This document shows, in pieces, positions 8,013-15,829 of a DNA stretch of 48,952 nt. Position 1 is the stretch's first letter. Each line of letters starts with the position of its first letter. Under the pieces are notes generated by a model. It was not told where the DNA came from and made no database searches. It saw only the letters and a program-made list of their open reading frames with translations. Source of the stretch: an uncultured Bacilli bacterium (lineage in GTDB: Bacteria; Bacillota_I; Bacilli_A; RF39; UBA660); assembly GCA_947589535.1 (NCBI GenBank), contig CANQAS010000004.1:1-48952 (forward strand), given 5' to 3'. A program made the translations under genes and the position numbers.

Positions 8013-8525
8013 ATGGGATTACTTTCATTATGTTTAAAGATATTTTTCGTAAGAATAGTAGAAGTATCTTTAGGAACATTAGTTACCGTTTTAACGGTAA
8101 AAAACAAAAGAATCATTGCAACAATATTAGGTTTTATTGATGTAATAATTTGGTTTTTGGTAGTAAGAGAAGCACTCATGACTAACATAAAAAGCATTTG
8201 GATTGCATTATGTTATGCAGGAGGATACGCTATTGGTACATTTTTAGGTACAACATTATCTAACAAATTAATTAATGGTAAAATGTCAATGCAAGTAATA
8301 CTTGATGATTTACCAAGAGAAAAAATAGATATCATAAGAAACGAAGGATATGCTGTCTCACAAATTGATTGTACTGGAAAAGATGACTCCAAAAAAATTA
8401 TGCTATTTATAGAATTAGATAATAAAAAACTTAATAACTTACAAACCATTATTAAAAAAATTGATAAAAATGCCTTTATGATTGTTAATGAAACTAAACA
8501 CGTAGTAAATGGGTTCTTTAAATAG
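8013..8525 (+). CDS. UPF0316 family membrane protein (DUF2179 C-terminal domain)
   Basis: The 170-residue protein has three N-terminal membrane helices (about 5-95) with the family strings VRIVEVSLGT and GGYAIGTFLGT. A small cytoplasmic DUF2179-type domain (about 95-165) follows, carrying EGYAVSQIDCTGKD and FMIVNETKHVVNGFF. This is the UPF0316 protein of Bacilli and Clostridia. Its role is unsettled; DUF2179 domains occur in predicted membrane transport or signalling proteins. It stands alone, 9 bases before tRNA-Thr, on the same strand. Confidence 0.88.
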   Translation: MGLLSLCLKIFFVRIVEVSLGTLVTVLTVKNKRIIATILGFIDVIIWFLVVREALMTNIKSIWIALCYAGGYAIGTFLGTTLSNKLINGKMSMQVILDDLPREKIDIIRNEGYAVSQIDCTGKDDSKKIMLFIELDNKKLNNLQTIIKKIDKNAFMIVNETKHVVNGFFK

Positions 8526-8534
8526 AACTTTTAT

Positions 8535-8608
8535 GCCGCTTTAGTTTAATGGTAAAACAAGTCACTCGTAATGATTAGCTGTAGGTCCGATTCCTACAAG
8601 CGGCACCA
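8535..8608 (+). tRNA. tRNA-Thr (anticodon CGU)
   Basis: A complete 74-base cloverleaf with encoded CCA can be folded. The acceptor stem is GCCGCTT/AAGCGGC, the D arm GTTT-AATGGTA-AAAC and the anticodon arm AGTCA-CTCGTAA-TGATT. The T arm is GTAGG-TCCGATT-CCTAC. The anticodon CGT reads ACG (Thr). It is followed by a terminator, and its 3' end is repeated 1.4 kb downstream (10010-10032), as at an integration site. Confidence 0.95.
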
Positions 8609-8624
8609 GATTGATACCAAACTC
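8602..8624 (+). repeat. att-like direct repeat, copy 1 (tRNA-Thr 3' end)
   Basis: The 23 bases starting GGCACCAGATT cover the last acceptor bases, the CCA and the beginning of the tRNA terminator. They match 21 of 23 positions of the copy at 10010-10032. Confidence 0.7.
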
Positions 8625-8647
8625 GGACTAGTACAGTTCGAGTTTTT
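8619..8647 (+). terminator. Terminator of tRNA-Thr
   Basis: AACTCGGAC pairs with GTTCGAGTT (one G-U) around a 7-base loop, followed by TTT. It starts 11 bases after the CCA. Confidence 0.7.
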
Positions 8648-8719
8648 AAATGTTTGAAATTTTGATATAATATTTATAGTTTAAATTGATATTTGTCAAT
8701 TTAGAAAACACACTTGTAT

Positions 8720-8749
8720 ATTGACAACCAATATGTGTATGAAAATAAT
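8720..8749 (+). promoter_or_regulatory. Candidate promoter and operator of the glycosyltransferase gene
   Basis: A perfect TTGACA (8721-8726) is followed after 17 bases by AATAAT (8744-8749). The -35 box lies inside ATATTG-ACAAC-CAATAT, a 6-bp inverted repeat. A second, wider inverted repeat, TTGTCAAT (8693-8700) and ATTGACAA (8720-8727), surrounds it. This looks like a repressor or activator site, but no regulator gene lies next to it. Confidence 0.4.
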
Positions 8750-8812
8750 TATGTGCTTTAAATATGGTATATTAAAATAATAAGGAAATAATTAAAAATA
8801 AGGAGTAATATT

Positions 8813-9904
8813 ATGGAAAAAGATTTAACTATAATTATACCTACTTATAATGATACATTTGAAAAAATTACATGTACTTTAAATTCTATTGTTCAACAAA
8901 GTGATTATGATTTATCAAGATTAGAAGTTGTTATAGTGGATGATAGTTCTACATATAAATTAGTAGATTGGGATGAAGTAATCAAAATATATCCACAATT
9001 AAACATAAAATTTATTCAGCTTTCAGAAAATAAAGGTCCTGGAAATGCTAGACAAGTTGCGTTAGATAATTCAAATGGTAATTTTGTTTTCTTTCTGGAT
9101 TGTGGAGATTCTTTATATAACTCTACGGTATTATCTATATTTAATGGTAAAAAATTAACTAATAGTGATATTATTTCAACGAAAATTTTTGATGAAGAAA
9201 CTGGAAATAAAAGAAGAAGTTTTTTATTTAACAATGCATATATTTTTGGTATTTTTATTAAAAGACAATTTTTATTAATGAACAACATTAGATTTAGTGA
9301 GATTTTAAGGTGGGAAGAAGATAGTTTTTTTGAAGCAAAATTGAGATACTATTTACCAAGTGTAGAATCTGCTGGAATAATAGGTTACTCATATAATGTT
9401 GATTCAAATTCGATTACGAGAATAAATAATCATGAATATCAAAATGATTTTTTAGGTTTTAGTGCAATGGTAGTAAAAAGTATTTTATTATGTGATTTTT
9501 ATAAAAAAGAGAAAAACTACAAAAAAATGATTGATGAATCGATGGATATTTTATCAGCTTGCTATTCAAGATTTTATTCATACTTGTATAAAGAACAAAA
9601 TATAACAGAACGAATGTCAAAGATATTATATTTATTAAGATTATTAATTGAGCAATGCGGATTGAATCTTATCACAGATAACGAAGAATTTATTACATTA
9701 TTTATAAAAAATGTTTATAGAAAAAATTGTACAACACAAAATGATAAAGTTCCATATGATAAAATAAATGATTTTATGACTGTAATTGGTTCTTATGATA
9801 ATTTGTATGATGACTATAATATAGACGGTACTAATATAACAATCAACGAACTTATTGGTAAAATTAGTAGTAAAAAAAATAATAATGATAAAAATATTAA
9901 ATAA
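8813..9904 (+). CDS. GT2-family glycosyltransferase in a tRNA-flanked segment
   Basis: The 363-residue protein is a GT-A fold, family 2 glycosyltransferase. Visible motifs are IIIPTYND at the N-terminus and VVIVDDSS near 43-50. SENKGPGNARQ lies near 72-82, FLDCGDSLY holds the metal-binding acidic pair in DCGD spacing, and the catalytic WEED is near 165. The last 150 residues are helical, Lys/Asn-rich and unlike any domain I know. Such enzymes add sugars to surface polysaccharides, teichoic acids or glycoproteins; the acceptor is unknown. It is the only gene between the two att-like repeats and has no sugar-pathway neighbours. AAGGAG precedes the ATG at normal distance. Confidence 0.88.
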   Translation: MEKDLTIIIPTYNDTFEKITCTLNSIVQQSDYDLSRLEVVIVDDSSTYKLVDWDEVIKIYPQLNIKFIQLSENKGPGNARQVALDNSNGNFVFFLDCGDSLYNSTVLSIFNGKKLTNSDIISTKIFDEETGNKRRSFLFNNAYIFGIFIKRQFLLMNNIRFSEILRWEEDSFFEAKLRYYLPSVESAGIIGYSYNVDSNSITRINNHEYQNDFLGFSAMVVKSILLCDFYKKEKNYKKMIDESMDILSACYSRFYSYLYKEQNITERMSKILYLLRLLIEQCGLNLITDNEEFITLFIKNVYRKNCTTQNDKVPYDKINDFMTVIGSYDNLYDDYNIDGTNITINELIGKISSKKNNNDKNIK

Positions 9905-10009
9905 ATATTATAAAATTATTTACAATTTAATATTGAAAAATAAAAAGTATGATTGTGATATATTACTATTATTTATTTTGCCAAAAATTTGTTGTACTCT
10001 TTCCTTTAG

Positions 10010-10032
10010 GGCACCAGATTAATACAAAACTC
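10010..10032 (+). repeat. att-like direct repeat, copy 2
   Basis: GGCACCAGATT is exact and the next 12 bases differ from the tRNA-Thr copy at two positions. Upstream, only TTCCT resembles the tRNA T arm, so no second tRNA is present. The copy is followed by its own terminator stem, like the original. Confidence 0.6.
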
Positions 10033-10054
10033 AAACATAAAAAGTTTGAGTTTT
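10026..10054 (+). terminator. Perfect 11-bp terminator hairpin after repeat copy 2
   Basis: AAAACTCAAAC and GTTTGAGTTTT pair perfectly around a 7-base loop. The stem has the same outer sequence (AAACTC/GAGTTT) as the tRNA-Thr terminator, so it may be a duplicated copy. It also ends transcription from the glycosyltransferase gene. Confidence 0.65.
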
Positions 10055-10066
10055 AAAATTATATAA

Positions 10067-10255
10067 AGTAATGCAAAGTCTGCTATAAAAAAGCAAGATG
10101 ATAAAATGTTCATAAGAAAAATTGTTAACAGAAGCTATTACATATGGCAAAAAACGATTGTTAAACTATCGAATTAACAAGTTACATACATTAATGGAAA
10201 ATATGTATTTAAAAAACAACACTATAAGTTTAAATATCATTTAAATAAGAATTAG
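10067..10255 (+). pseudogene. Broken ORF fragment with one in-frame stop
   Basis: A 63-codon frame runs from just after a stop at 10064 to TAG at 10253-10255, broken only by TAA at 10175-10177. The two halves (MFIRKIVNRSYYIWQKT and TYINGKYVFKKQHYKFKYH) are basic and aromatic, as in DNA-binding or phage-integrase-like proteins. The match is too weak to name a family. It lies outside the second repeat and upstream of no gene on its strand. It may be debris of the element that carried the glycosyltransferase. Confidence 0.3.
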
Positions 10256-10300
10256 ATAGTTAATTGTGTATATCATAACAAAAAATAATTAAAACTAAAT

Positions 10301-11950
10301 CTATGCCTTTTTACTGTTCATTTTTATTTTATTATTATCAAGTCTTATAATTTTATCAGATTTTTCTAAAATATTTTCTTCTCTTGAGATTATAAGTATT
10401 GTATGATCCTTTTTTAGTTCATTTAATAATTCTAAAACTTTACTTTGAAGATTAGGTTCTAATGTATCAAGTATTTCATCAAACATAATTATCTTAGAAT
10501 TCTTTAAGATTACTCTAGCAATTGCAATACCTCTTTTTAAATTAAGAGATACCTTAGCATTAATACTATTAATATCAGTATTATATCCATCTTTTAATTC
10601 CATTATTTCATCATGAATTCCAAGTTTTTCACATACTTTTTTAACTTCTTTAAAATTTCCACCTACAAGCATTAAATTATCTTTAATGCTTAAATCAAAG
10701 AAATTAGGTTCTTTTCTAACCAATGAAATAAGATTATAAAAAGTATTGTCATCTATTTTTTCATATGGAACATCATCTATTAATATATTTCCTTTATGTT
10801 TTTTATTCATTTTCATTAACAAATCAAATATTCCTGTTTTACCAGACCCCGCTGGACCAGTAATAGCTGATATTGTATTTTCTTTAACAAAAAACGATAC
10901 ATCTTTTAAAATTGGATCTTTCTTATTACCATATAAAACGTTTTCAAATTTTATTTTACCTGCGTAATCTTTTTTATCTACAAAAGTAGTATCATTACTA
11001 TTACTTCTATACTCAATTAACTTATTAAACCTTTCAAGAGATACTTTAGCATCTTGTATACCTGAGGTTAATGTACCAATAATTTCATAATTTTCAATTA
11101 TTTTTGTATAGTATGTATAAATAACTAAGATTGTTCCAATCTCCATTTTTCCTATTGAAAATAAATATATACCATATGCAATTAGTGTATATCTAGCAAA
11201 TTCGATTATCACAAAGATAACTTGTTTAATAATCGTTGAATAAGAATTAAGCATTGCATGAGCTTTTAAATAATTAGAACATTTTTCTTTTACTCTATCA
11301 TTAATACTTTTAAATACAAAGAATCCTTTTATTTCTTTAATTGTGTTAAAGACTTCATGTGTAATTGAAGTTTTCTTATCTAATGCTGATTTTCTTCTTG
11401 CGTTTAGCTTACCGGTTTTCTTATTTAAAATACCTAAAACTAATACCATTATTAATGATACAGATACCGTAACGATAAACATTCTTATATCTATAGTATA
11501 AAAATAATAGTATATAATTAAGAATTCCATAATTTGAATAACTTTAATTATTGTATCAGCAAAAAACGCAACAATTATATCTATATCATTATTAATTATA
11601 TTATTAAACTCACTTATTTTAAATCTTGATATACTATGTATTGAGTTATTAACAAAAGAAGAATATGCTAATTTAGAATACAATTTATACATCTTATTGT
11701 ATAAGAAATAATAAAATATTTGGTTTAAAGAAACACTTGTATAATAAAACAACATAACTCCAACCGCAATTATTATCATTCTATATGAAGATGGGAAATT
11801 TCGTACTGTTGCATAGTCAACTATTTTTCCCCACATTATTGGTATAACCAGTAAAGAGCCACGATAACAAACAGAAATAATAAACTTTAATATAATTTCA
11901 AAAGAACACTTTTTAAGTATTCTTTTGGTTTCTTTAGTAATGCTATTCAT
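10301..11950 (-). CDS. ABC half-transporter with degenerate ATPase motifs
   Basis: The 549-residue protein has an ABC exporter membrane domain with six helices (about 1-300) fused to a nucleotide-binding domain (about 330-545). Walker A (GPAGSGKT, 365-372) and Walker B (KIIMFDE, Asp491-Glu492) are intact. The Q-loop glutamine is replaced (VRKEP, Lys413). The LSGGQ signature reads SLNLKRG (468-474), and the switch histidine is Arg523 (ISREEN). Such an NBD normally works with a canonical partner, but none is nearby. It is the last gene of an operon, 2 bases after the coiled-coil membrane protein gene. Substrate unknown; a bacteriocin, peptide or lipid exporter is possible. Confidence 0.85.
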   Translation of the reverse strand: MNSITKETKRILKKCSFEIILKFIISVCYRGSLLVIPIMWGKIVDYATVRNFPSSYRMIIIAVGVMLFYYTSVSLNQIFYYFLYNKMYKLYSKLAYSSFVNNSIHSISRFKISEFNNIINNDIDIIVAFFADTIIKVIQIMEFLIIYYYFYTIDIRMFIVTVSVSLIMVLVLGILNKKTGKLNARRKSALDKKTSITHEVFNTIKEIKGFFVFKSINDRVKEKCSNYLKAHAMLNSYSTIIKQVIFVIIEFARYTLIAYGIYLFSIGKMEIGTILVIYTYYTKIIENYEIIGTLTSGIQDAKVSLERFNKLIEYRSNSNDTTFVDKKDYAGKIKFENVLYGNKKDPILKDVSFFVKENTISAITGPAGSGKTGIFDLLMKMNKKHKGNILIDDVPYEKIDDNTFYNLISLVRKEPNFFDLSIKDNLMLVGGNFKEVKKVCEKLGIHDEIMELKDGYNTDINSINAKVSLNLKRGIAIARVILKNSKIIMFDEILDTLEPNLQSKVLELLNELKKDHTILIISREENILEKSDKIIRLDNNKIKMNSKKA

Positions 11951-11952
11951 AA

Positions 11953-13134
11953 CTATTTAATGTTCTTATCGTATTCGATATCTTGTATTTCATATTTTCT
12001 GTTTTCTGATATCGTTATCATAATTTTATTTGCAGTCCAACCAACAATTGCTAGCACAAAGAAATATATAAACCCAAATAATGAGAATGATGGAGCTGAT
12101 TCTGTAAATAAGTCTATTAATGATGCACCAACCCCCATAGCAGTAACAATAGTTAAGTTGCCTATAGATTTTTCAGTTATCTGTGATTCTAGACTAGAGA
12201 ATAATTTTTCTGCTTGAGATAAATAATTTTTAGTCATTGTCCAAATATGTTGCATGTATGAAACAGTATTTTTTAGCGTTTCATACCTATAACCTATTAA
12301 ATCTAAGGATTTTGTTAGAGAATTATCACTTTTAGCAATTTTTTCCCTTGTACTTATATAAGTATTCATTTGATTGATTCTAGAATCAATCAAAGTAACC
12401 GTTTTTTTATAACCATCTAATTTATTAGTAAATGCAACTATATCTTTACCTTTTACTTTAGCATTTTCTTTAACGGCGTCAATCTTTTCCCAAATAATTC
12501 TATGTAAGTTAAGGTACCTATGTAACTGTCCTTTAAATTCTCTTATGAATATTTGTTCTTCTATATATCTTTCAACTTGATCCATAGATTTTGTTTTATT
12601 GTTAATGAAATAATACTTATTTCCTCTTACAACATCATAGTCGTTATTACTAAATTCAAAGTATTTTTCTTTTTCGGTTTTTGCAAGAAGAGTTGCAATA
12701 TCATTTTTAGTAGCTTTGTTTAAAACTATGAAATATGGGAAAACTGTTTCAATGTTTGCAAGTTCTTTAGGAACTGGTGCTCCTAAACTAAATATATAAC
12801 TTAAAGCTGGGGATAATTTTGTTTCGTAGTAGCTAGCTAATGAGTCTATATCATTAAATAATGAAAACTCATTTACATCAGAATCATTTAAAACAATAAG
12901 ACCATCTTCAAATATTTTTATGTTAACTCCTGCTCTAGTTGTAACTCTGATGAATTCTAATCCATCTATTCCGTAATCAATAGTACTTAAATCCAAATCA
13001 TCATGTAATTTAATTAATTTTTTCTTATCTAAACCAAGTTCTGAAGTACCTTCTCTTAAAAAATCATATATTTCACTTAATTGTAGCGTAGTTCTTTGAA
13101 ACCATCCACCTATATAAACCTTTTCTATTCTCAT
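11953..13134 (-). CDS. Unknown protein with coiled coil and C-terminal membrane hairpin
   Basis: The 393-residue protein has an alpha/beta N-terminal part (1-190, starting MRIEKVYIGGWFQRTT) and a long helical or coiled-coil stretch (about 195-325). Two membrane helices follow (about 332-350 and 355-378), with a charged tail ending DIEYDKNIK. This CorA-like topology lacks the GMN motif, so it is not a magnesium channel. I recognise no family with confidence. It is sandwiched between a GNAT acetyltransferase (24 bases upstream) and the degenerate ABC protein (2 bases downstream), so the three are very likely cotranscribed. Its N-terminal domain could sense or bind a substrate of that system; this is inference. 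Confidence 0.65.
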   Translation of the reverse strand: MRIEKVYIGGWFQRTTLQLSEIYDFLREGTSELGLDKKKLIKLHDDLDLSTIDYGIDGLEFIRVTTRAGVNIKIFEDGLIVLNDSDVNEFSLFNDIDSLASYYETKLSPALSYIFSLGAPVPKELANIETVFPYFIVLNKATKNDIATLLAKTEKEKYFEFSNNDYDVVRGNKYYFINNKTKSMDQVERYIEEQIFIREFKGQLHRYLNLHRIIWEKIDAVKENAKVKGKDIVAFTNKLDGYKKTVTLIDSRINQMNTYISTREKIAKSDNSLTKSLDLIGYRYETLKNTVSYMQHIWTMTKNYLSQAEKLFSSLESQITEKSIGNLTIVTAMGVGASLIDLFTESAPSFSLFGFIYFFVLAIVGWTANKIMITISENRKYEIQDIEYDKNIK

Positions 13135-13158
13135 AATACTTTCTCCTACAATATTTTT

Positions 13159-13599
13159 TTATTTTACATTCATTGAAAAAAATCCAGCTTCGTCTAATCC
13201 AAATCCATAATTGTAATAACAAGCATGAGCAGCTGTTCTAACGTTGTTACTCCATAATTCTACTTTCTTACAACCATGTTCTTTTGAAATTTTAAATGCT
13301 TCATCTAGCATTTTTGTTGCAATTCCGTGTCTACGATACTCGCCTTTTACACCAACGTGGTTTAATATTGAATATGTATTCATATTTTCATATATAGTTT
13401 GTATTATAGTTATCTTTAAATGTGATACTATCTTACCATCAACGATTCCTACTATATAAATTGAATTAGGATCTCTTCTTTGTTTTTTATATGTTTTCAT
13501 TGCGTATTCTAAAGATGTTTCTTCTTCAAAAACTTCGTTACAAAGTGCAACTACTTCTGGAATATCTTTTTTTCTCATTTTTCTAAATGTTACTTCCAT
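13159..13599 (-). CDS. GNAT-family N-acetyltransferase
   Basis: The 146-residue protein shows a full GNAT fold. It begins VTFRKMRKKDIPEVVALCNEV, has strands KIVSHLKI and GVKGEYRRHGIATKM (acetyl-CoA loop, RxxGxA type), and ends HACYYNYGF. The substrate amine cannot be read from the sequence. A strong promoter lies at 13647-13675, and the unknown membrane protein and the ABC protein follow within 30 bases. This makes it the first gene of a three-gene operon. It could acetylate a small molecule or peptide that the operon handles, but a general housekeeping role is equally possible. Confidence 0.85.
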   Translation of the reverse strand: MEVTFRKMRKKDIPEVVALCNEVFEEETSLEYAMKTYKKQRRDPNSIYIVGIVDGKIVSHLKITIIQTIYENMNTYSILNHVGVKGEYRRHGIATKMLDEAFKISKEHGCKKVELWSNNVRTAAHACYYNYGFGLDEAGFFSMNVK

Positions 13600-13646
13600 A
13601 AATACTTCCCTTTCTTTTCCGAAATTGTATTTTCTATTCTAAGCCA

Positions 13647-13675
13647 ATAATAGCATAGCTAGTATTTGCGGTCAA
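13647..13675 (-). promoter_or_regulatory. Promoter of the GNAT-led operon
   Basis: TTGACC (13670-13675), a 17-base spacer and TATTAT (13647-13652) lie about 48 bases upstream of the GNAT ATG. A DnaA-box-like TTATCCACA at 13685-13693 lies immediately upstream. Confidence 0.75.
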
Positions 13676-13797
13676 CATAAGTACTTATCCACAGTAAATA
13701 ATAATGTAAATAAAATTATTTTCATAAAATTTAAAAAATAACTTTTTTTTACAATAATTTTTTAATATAGTGGTATTATATAAATAGGAGGAAAGTT

Positions 13798-15177
13798 ATG
13801 GATAATAAAATACTTAATAAAAAGATTTGTGGATGGAAAAACATCTCTGAAAATGAAAAAAATGATATTATGAATTTTTGTAAAGATTACATTAATTTTC
13901 TTAATATTGCTAAGACAGAAAGAGAAGCTTCTAATGAGATTATTAGTATGTTAGAAAAAAATGGATATGTAAACATAAACGATAAAGAAAAAATAGAAAA
14001 AGGCGATAAAGTTTATATGTCTAACAGGGGAAAAAGTATTTATGCTGCTAAAATTGGAAGTAATCAAATAACTGATGGTATAAATTTAATTGGTTCTCAC
14101 ATAGATTCACCAAGACTAGATTTAAAACCAAATCCTTTGTATGAAGATGCTAAATTAGGATTATTTAAGACACATTACTACGGTGGAATTAAAAAATATC
14201 AATGGACAACAATACCACTTGCAATTCACGGTGTTGTAGTTAAAGCAAATGGTGAAAAAGTTGAAATAAATATTGGTGAAGATGAAAATGATGCAATATT
14301 TACCATAACTGATATATTACCTCATTTAGCTGGGGAACAGTACGAAAAGAAAATAGGAAAAGCTATTGAAGGAGAAGACTTAAATCTCTTAATAGGTAGC
14401 ATTCCGTCAAATGATGATTCTGTAAAAGAAAACATAATGAATCTAATTAATGAAAAATATGGAATTAGTGAAATAGATTTTTATAGTTCAGAACTTGAAG
14501 TAGTACCAGCTTTTAAAGCTAGAAATCTAGGTTTTGACAATAGTATGGTAGCAGGTTATGGACAAGATGATAGAGTTTGTGCATATGCTTCTCTTAAAGC
14601 TTTATTAGATAGTAATGAGAATGATAAAACAATGGTTGCAATATTTTCTGATAAAGAAGAAATAGGAAGTGTAGGAAACACCGGGATGTGTTCTGAAATG
14701 TTTGATTATTTTATAAATGAATTATTAAACAAGAAAAACGAAAATACACCAGGTGCATTGAACAAAACTTATTGTAATTCTATAATGCTTTCTGCAGACG
14801 TTGGTGCTGGTTTAGATCCAAATTATCAAAGTGCATCTGAAAAAAATAATGCTTCATATATTGGATACGGAGTTGAGTTATGTAAATATACTGGATCTAG
14901 AGGAAAATCTGGTGCATCTGATGCTAATGCTGAGTTCGTTGCAAAAGTAAGAGGAATTTTTGAAAACGCAAACGTTACATACCAAGTATCAGAACTTGGA
15001 AAAGTGGACCTAGGTGGAGGCGGAACAATAGCTTACATCTTAGCAGATAAAGGAATGGATGTTATAGATTGTGGTGTTCCAATAATATCAATGCATTCAC
15101 CATACGAAGTATCTAGTAAATATGATATATATTCGGCTTATAAAGGATATAAAGCTTTCTTAGAAACTAAAAACTAG
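13798..15177 (+). CDS. M18-family metalloaminopeptidase
   Basis: The 459-residue protein is a zinc exopeptidase of family M18 (aspartyl aminopeptidase-like). Metal and catalytic motifs are all present: GSHIDSPRLDLKP (His/Asp), GQDDRVCAYA (bridging Asp), DKEEIGSVGNTGM (Glu pair), SADVGAGLDPN and ISMHSPYEV (last His). It is cytosolic and trims N-terminal, often acidic, residues from peptides. AGGAGG lies before the ATG and the terminator at 15170-15200 closes the transcript. Length is normal for the family, and the next gene converges. Confidence 0.93.
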   Translation: MDNKILNKKICGWKNISENEKNDIMNFCKDYINFLNIAKTEREASNEIISMLEKNGYVNINDKEKIEKGDKVYMSNRGKSIYAAKIGSNQITDGINLIGSHIDSPRLDLKPNPLYEDAKLGLFKTHYYGGIKKYQWTTIPLAIHGVVVKANGEKVEINIGEDENDAIFTITDILPHLAGEQYEKKIGKAIEGEDLNLLIGSIPSNDDSVKENIMNLINEKYGISEIDFYSSELEVVPAFKARNLGFDNSMVAGYGQDDRVCAYASLKALLDSNENDKTMVAIFSDKEEIGSVGNTGMCSEMFDYFINELLNKKNENTPGALNKTYCNSIMLSADVGAGLDPNYQSASEKNNASYIGYGVELCKYTGSRGKSGASDANAEFVAKVRGIFENANVTYQVSELGKVDLGGGGTIAYILADKGMDVIDCGVPIISMHSPYEVSSKYDIYSAYKGYKAFLETKN

Positions 15178-15200
15178 AAGATCTTACTCTTCTAGTTTTT
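15170..15200 (+). terminator. Bidirectional terminator between the aminopeptidase and the 184-residue gene
   Basis: AAAACTAGAAG and CTTCTAGTTTT make an 11-bp stem around an 8-base loop with T-runs on both strands. It serves the convergent genes on both sides and overlaps both stop codons. Confidence 0.85.
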
Positions 15201-15753
15201 ATATACTTTTTGATATGTCCCACGCTTTTTTAAATTCGGCTAATAAACTCATACCAAGTTTACTATTGGTTTTTATAATACTAAATTCTTTTTTTGTAAA
15301 ATGTTTTACACTACCGTTTTCAAATGTAACAGGTACGTAAATAATTAAATCATCAACAATAATTATTCTTTTTGTTTGCTGAAAATCATATTTTTTAAAA
15401 CACTCTAAATTAGCACTAAATTTTTCTTTTACTTTTAGAATTATTTTTTCTAAATCATTTTTAAAATTATCATTATCCTGTGCCATATTAAGTATACTTT
15501 CACTTGATTTATTACTTAAAAATAAACATTTAAAATCTATACCATTATCTATTAAACTTTTTATTTTAGTATTGTTTTTAGTAAACAATTTTCTATTTTT
15601 CCTTCCATATATATATAATCTTTCTTTTACAGAATTAAGTATTGCATTATAAAATTCGTAGCTTTCATATCCAGCATCAAATTTTATCTCATCTTCAGTA
15701 GTACTTACGGGTTTTATACCTTCATTTATCAAGTTCATAATAAGTAAATCCAT
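15199..15753 (-). CDS. Hypothetical soluble protein
   Basis: The 184-residue protein has no membrane segment. It alternates helices and strands: LYIYGRKNRKLF, FKCLFLSNKSSES, TKRIIIVDDLIIYVPV and a C-terminal helix EFKKAWDISKSI. This order, with a late VDD-strand and a terminal W-containing helix, resembles PLD-like effector domains in some regulators, but the HKD catalytic motif is absent. Treat that as a guess. GAGGTGAT lies before the ATG. It is a single gene convergent with the aminopeptidase and divergent from uvsE. Confidence 0.6.
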   Translation of the reverse strand: MDLLIMNLINEGIKPVSTTEDEIKFDAGYESYEFYNAILNSVKERLYIYGRKNRKLFTKNNTKIKSLIDNGIDFKCLFLSNKSSESILNMAQDNDNFKNDLEKIILKVKEKFSANLECFKKYDFQQTKRIIIVDDLIIYVPVTFENGSVKHFTKKEFSIIKTNSKLGMSLLAEFKKAWDISKSI

Positions 15754-15829
15754 ATTATCACCTCATTAAATCATATAAATATAATATCATATTTACAAAA
15801 AAATAGCCATAATAATAATGGTGATATAT

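Larger units (their letters stand above)
9905..10300. other. Non-coding stretch with tRNA-end copy and ORF remnant
   Basis: About 400 bases without an intact gene. Contents: the second att-like repeat (10010-10032), a perfect terminator hairpin (10026-10054) and a broken 63-codon frame (10067-10255). The first 100 bases are plain A+T-rich sequence. Confidence 0.6.

Noticed and set aside
8013-8197. ORF-track entries on the minus strand inside UPF0316 (7982-8197, 8213-8449)
   Set aside because: They are antisense shadows with no ribosome binding site and no recognisable domain, fully covered by a real gene.
11953-13134. CorA magnesium transporter
   Set aside because: The two-helix C-terminal topology fits, but the GMN motif is missing and the N-terminal domain does not match.
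13685-13693. Perfect DnaA-box-like TTATCCACA upstream of the GNAT operon
   Set aside because: A single 9-mer is expected by chance in a window of this size with moderate probability; there is no box cluster and no dnaA/dnaN context, so no origin is called.
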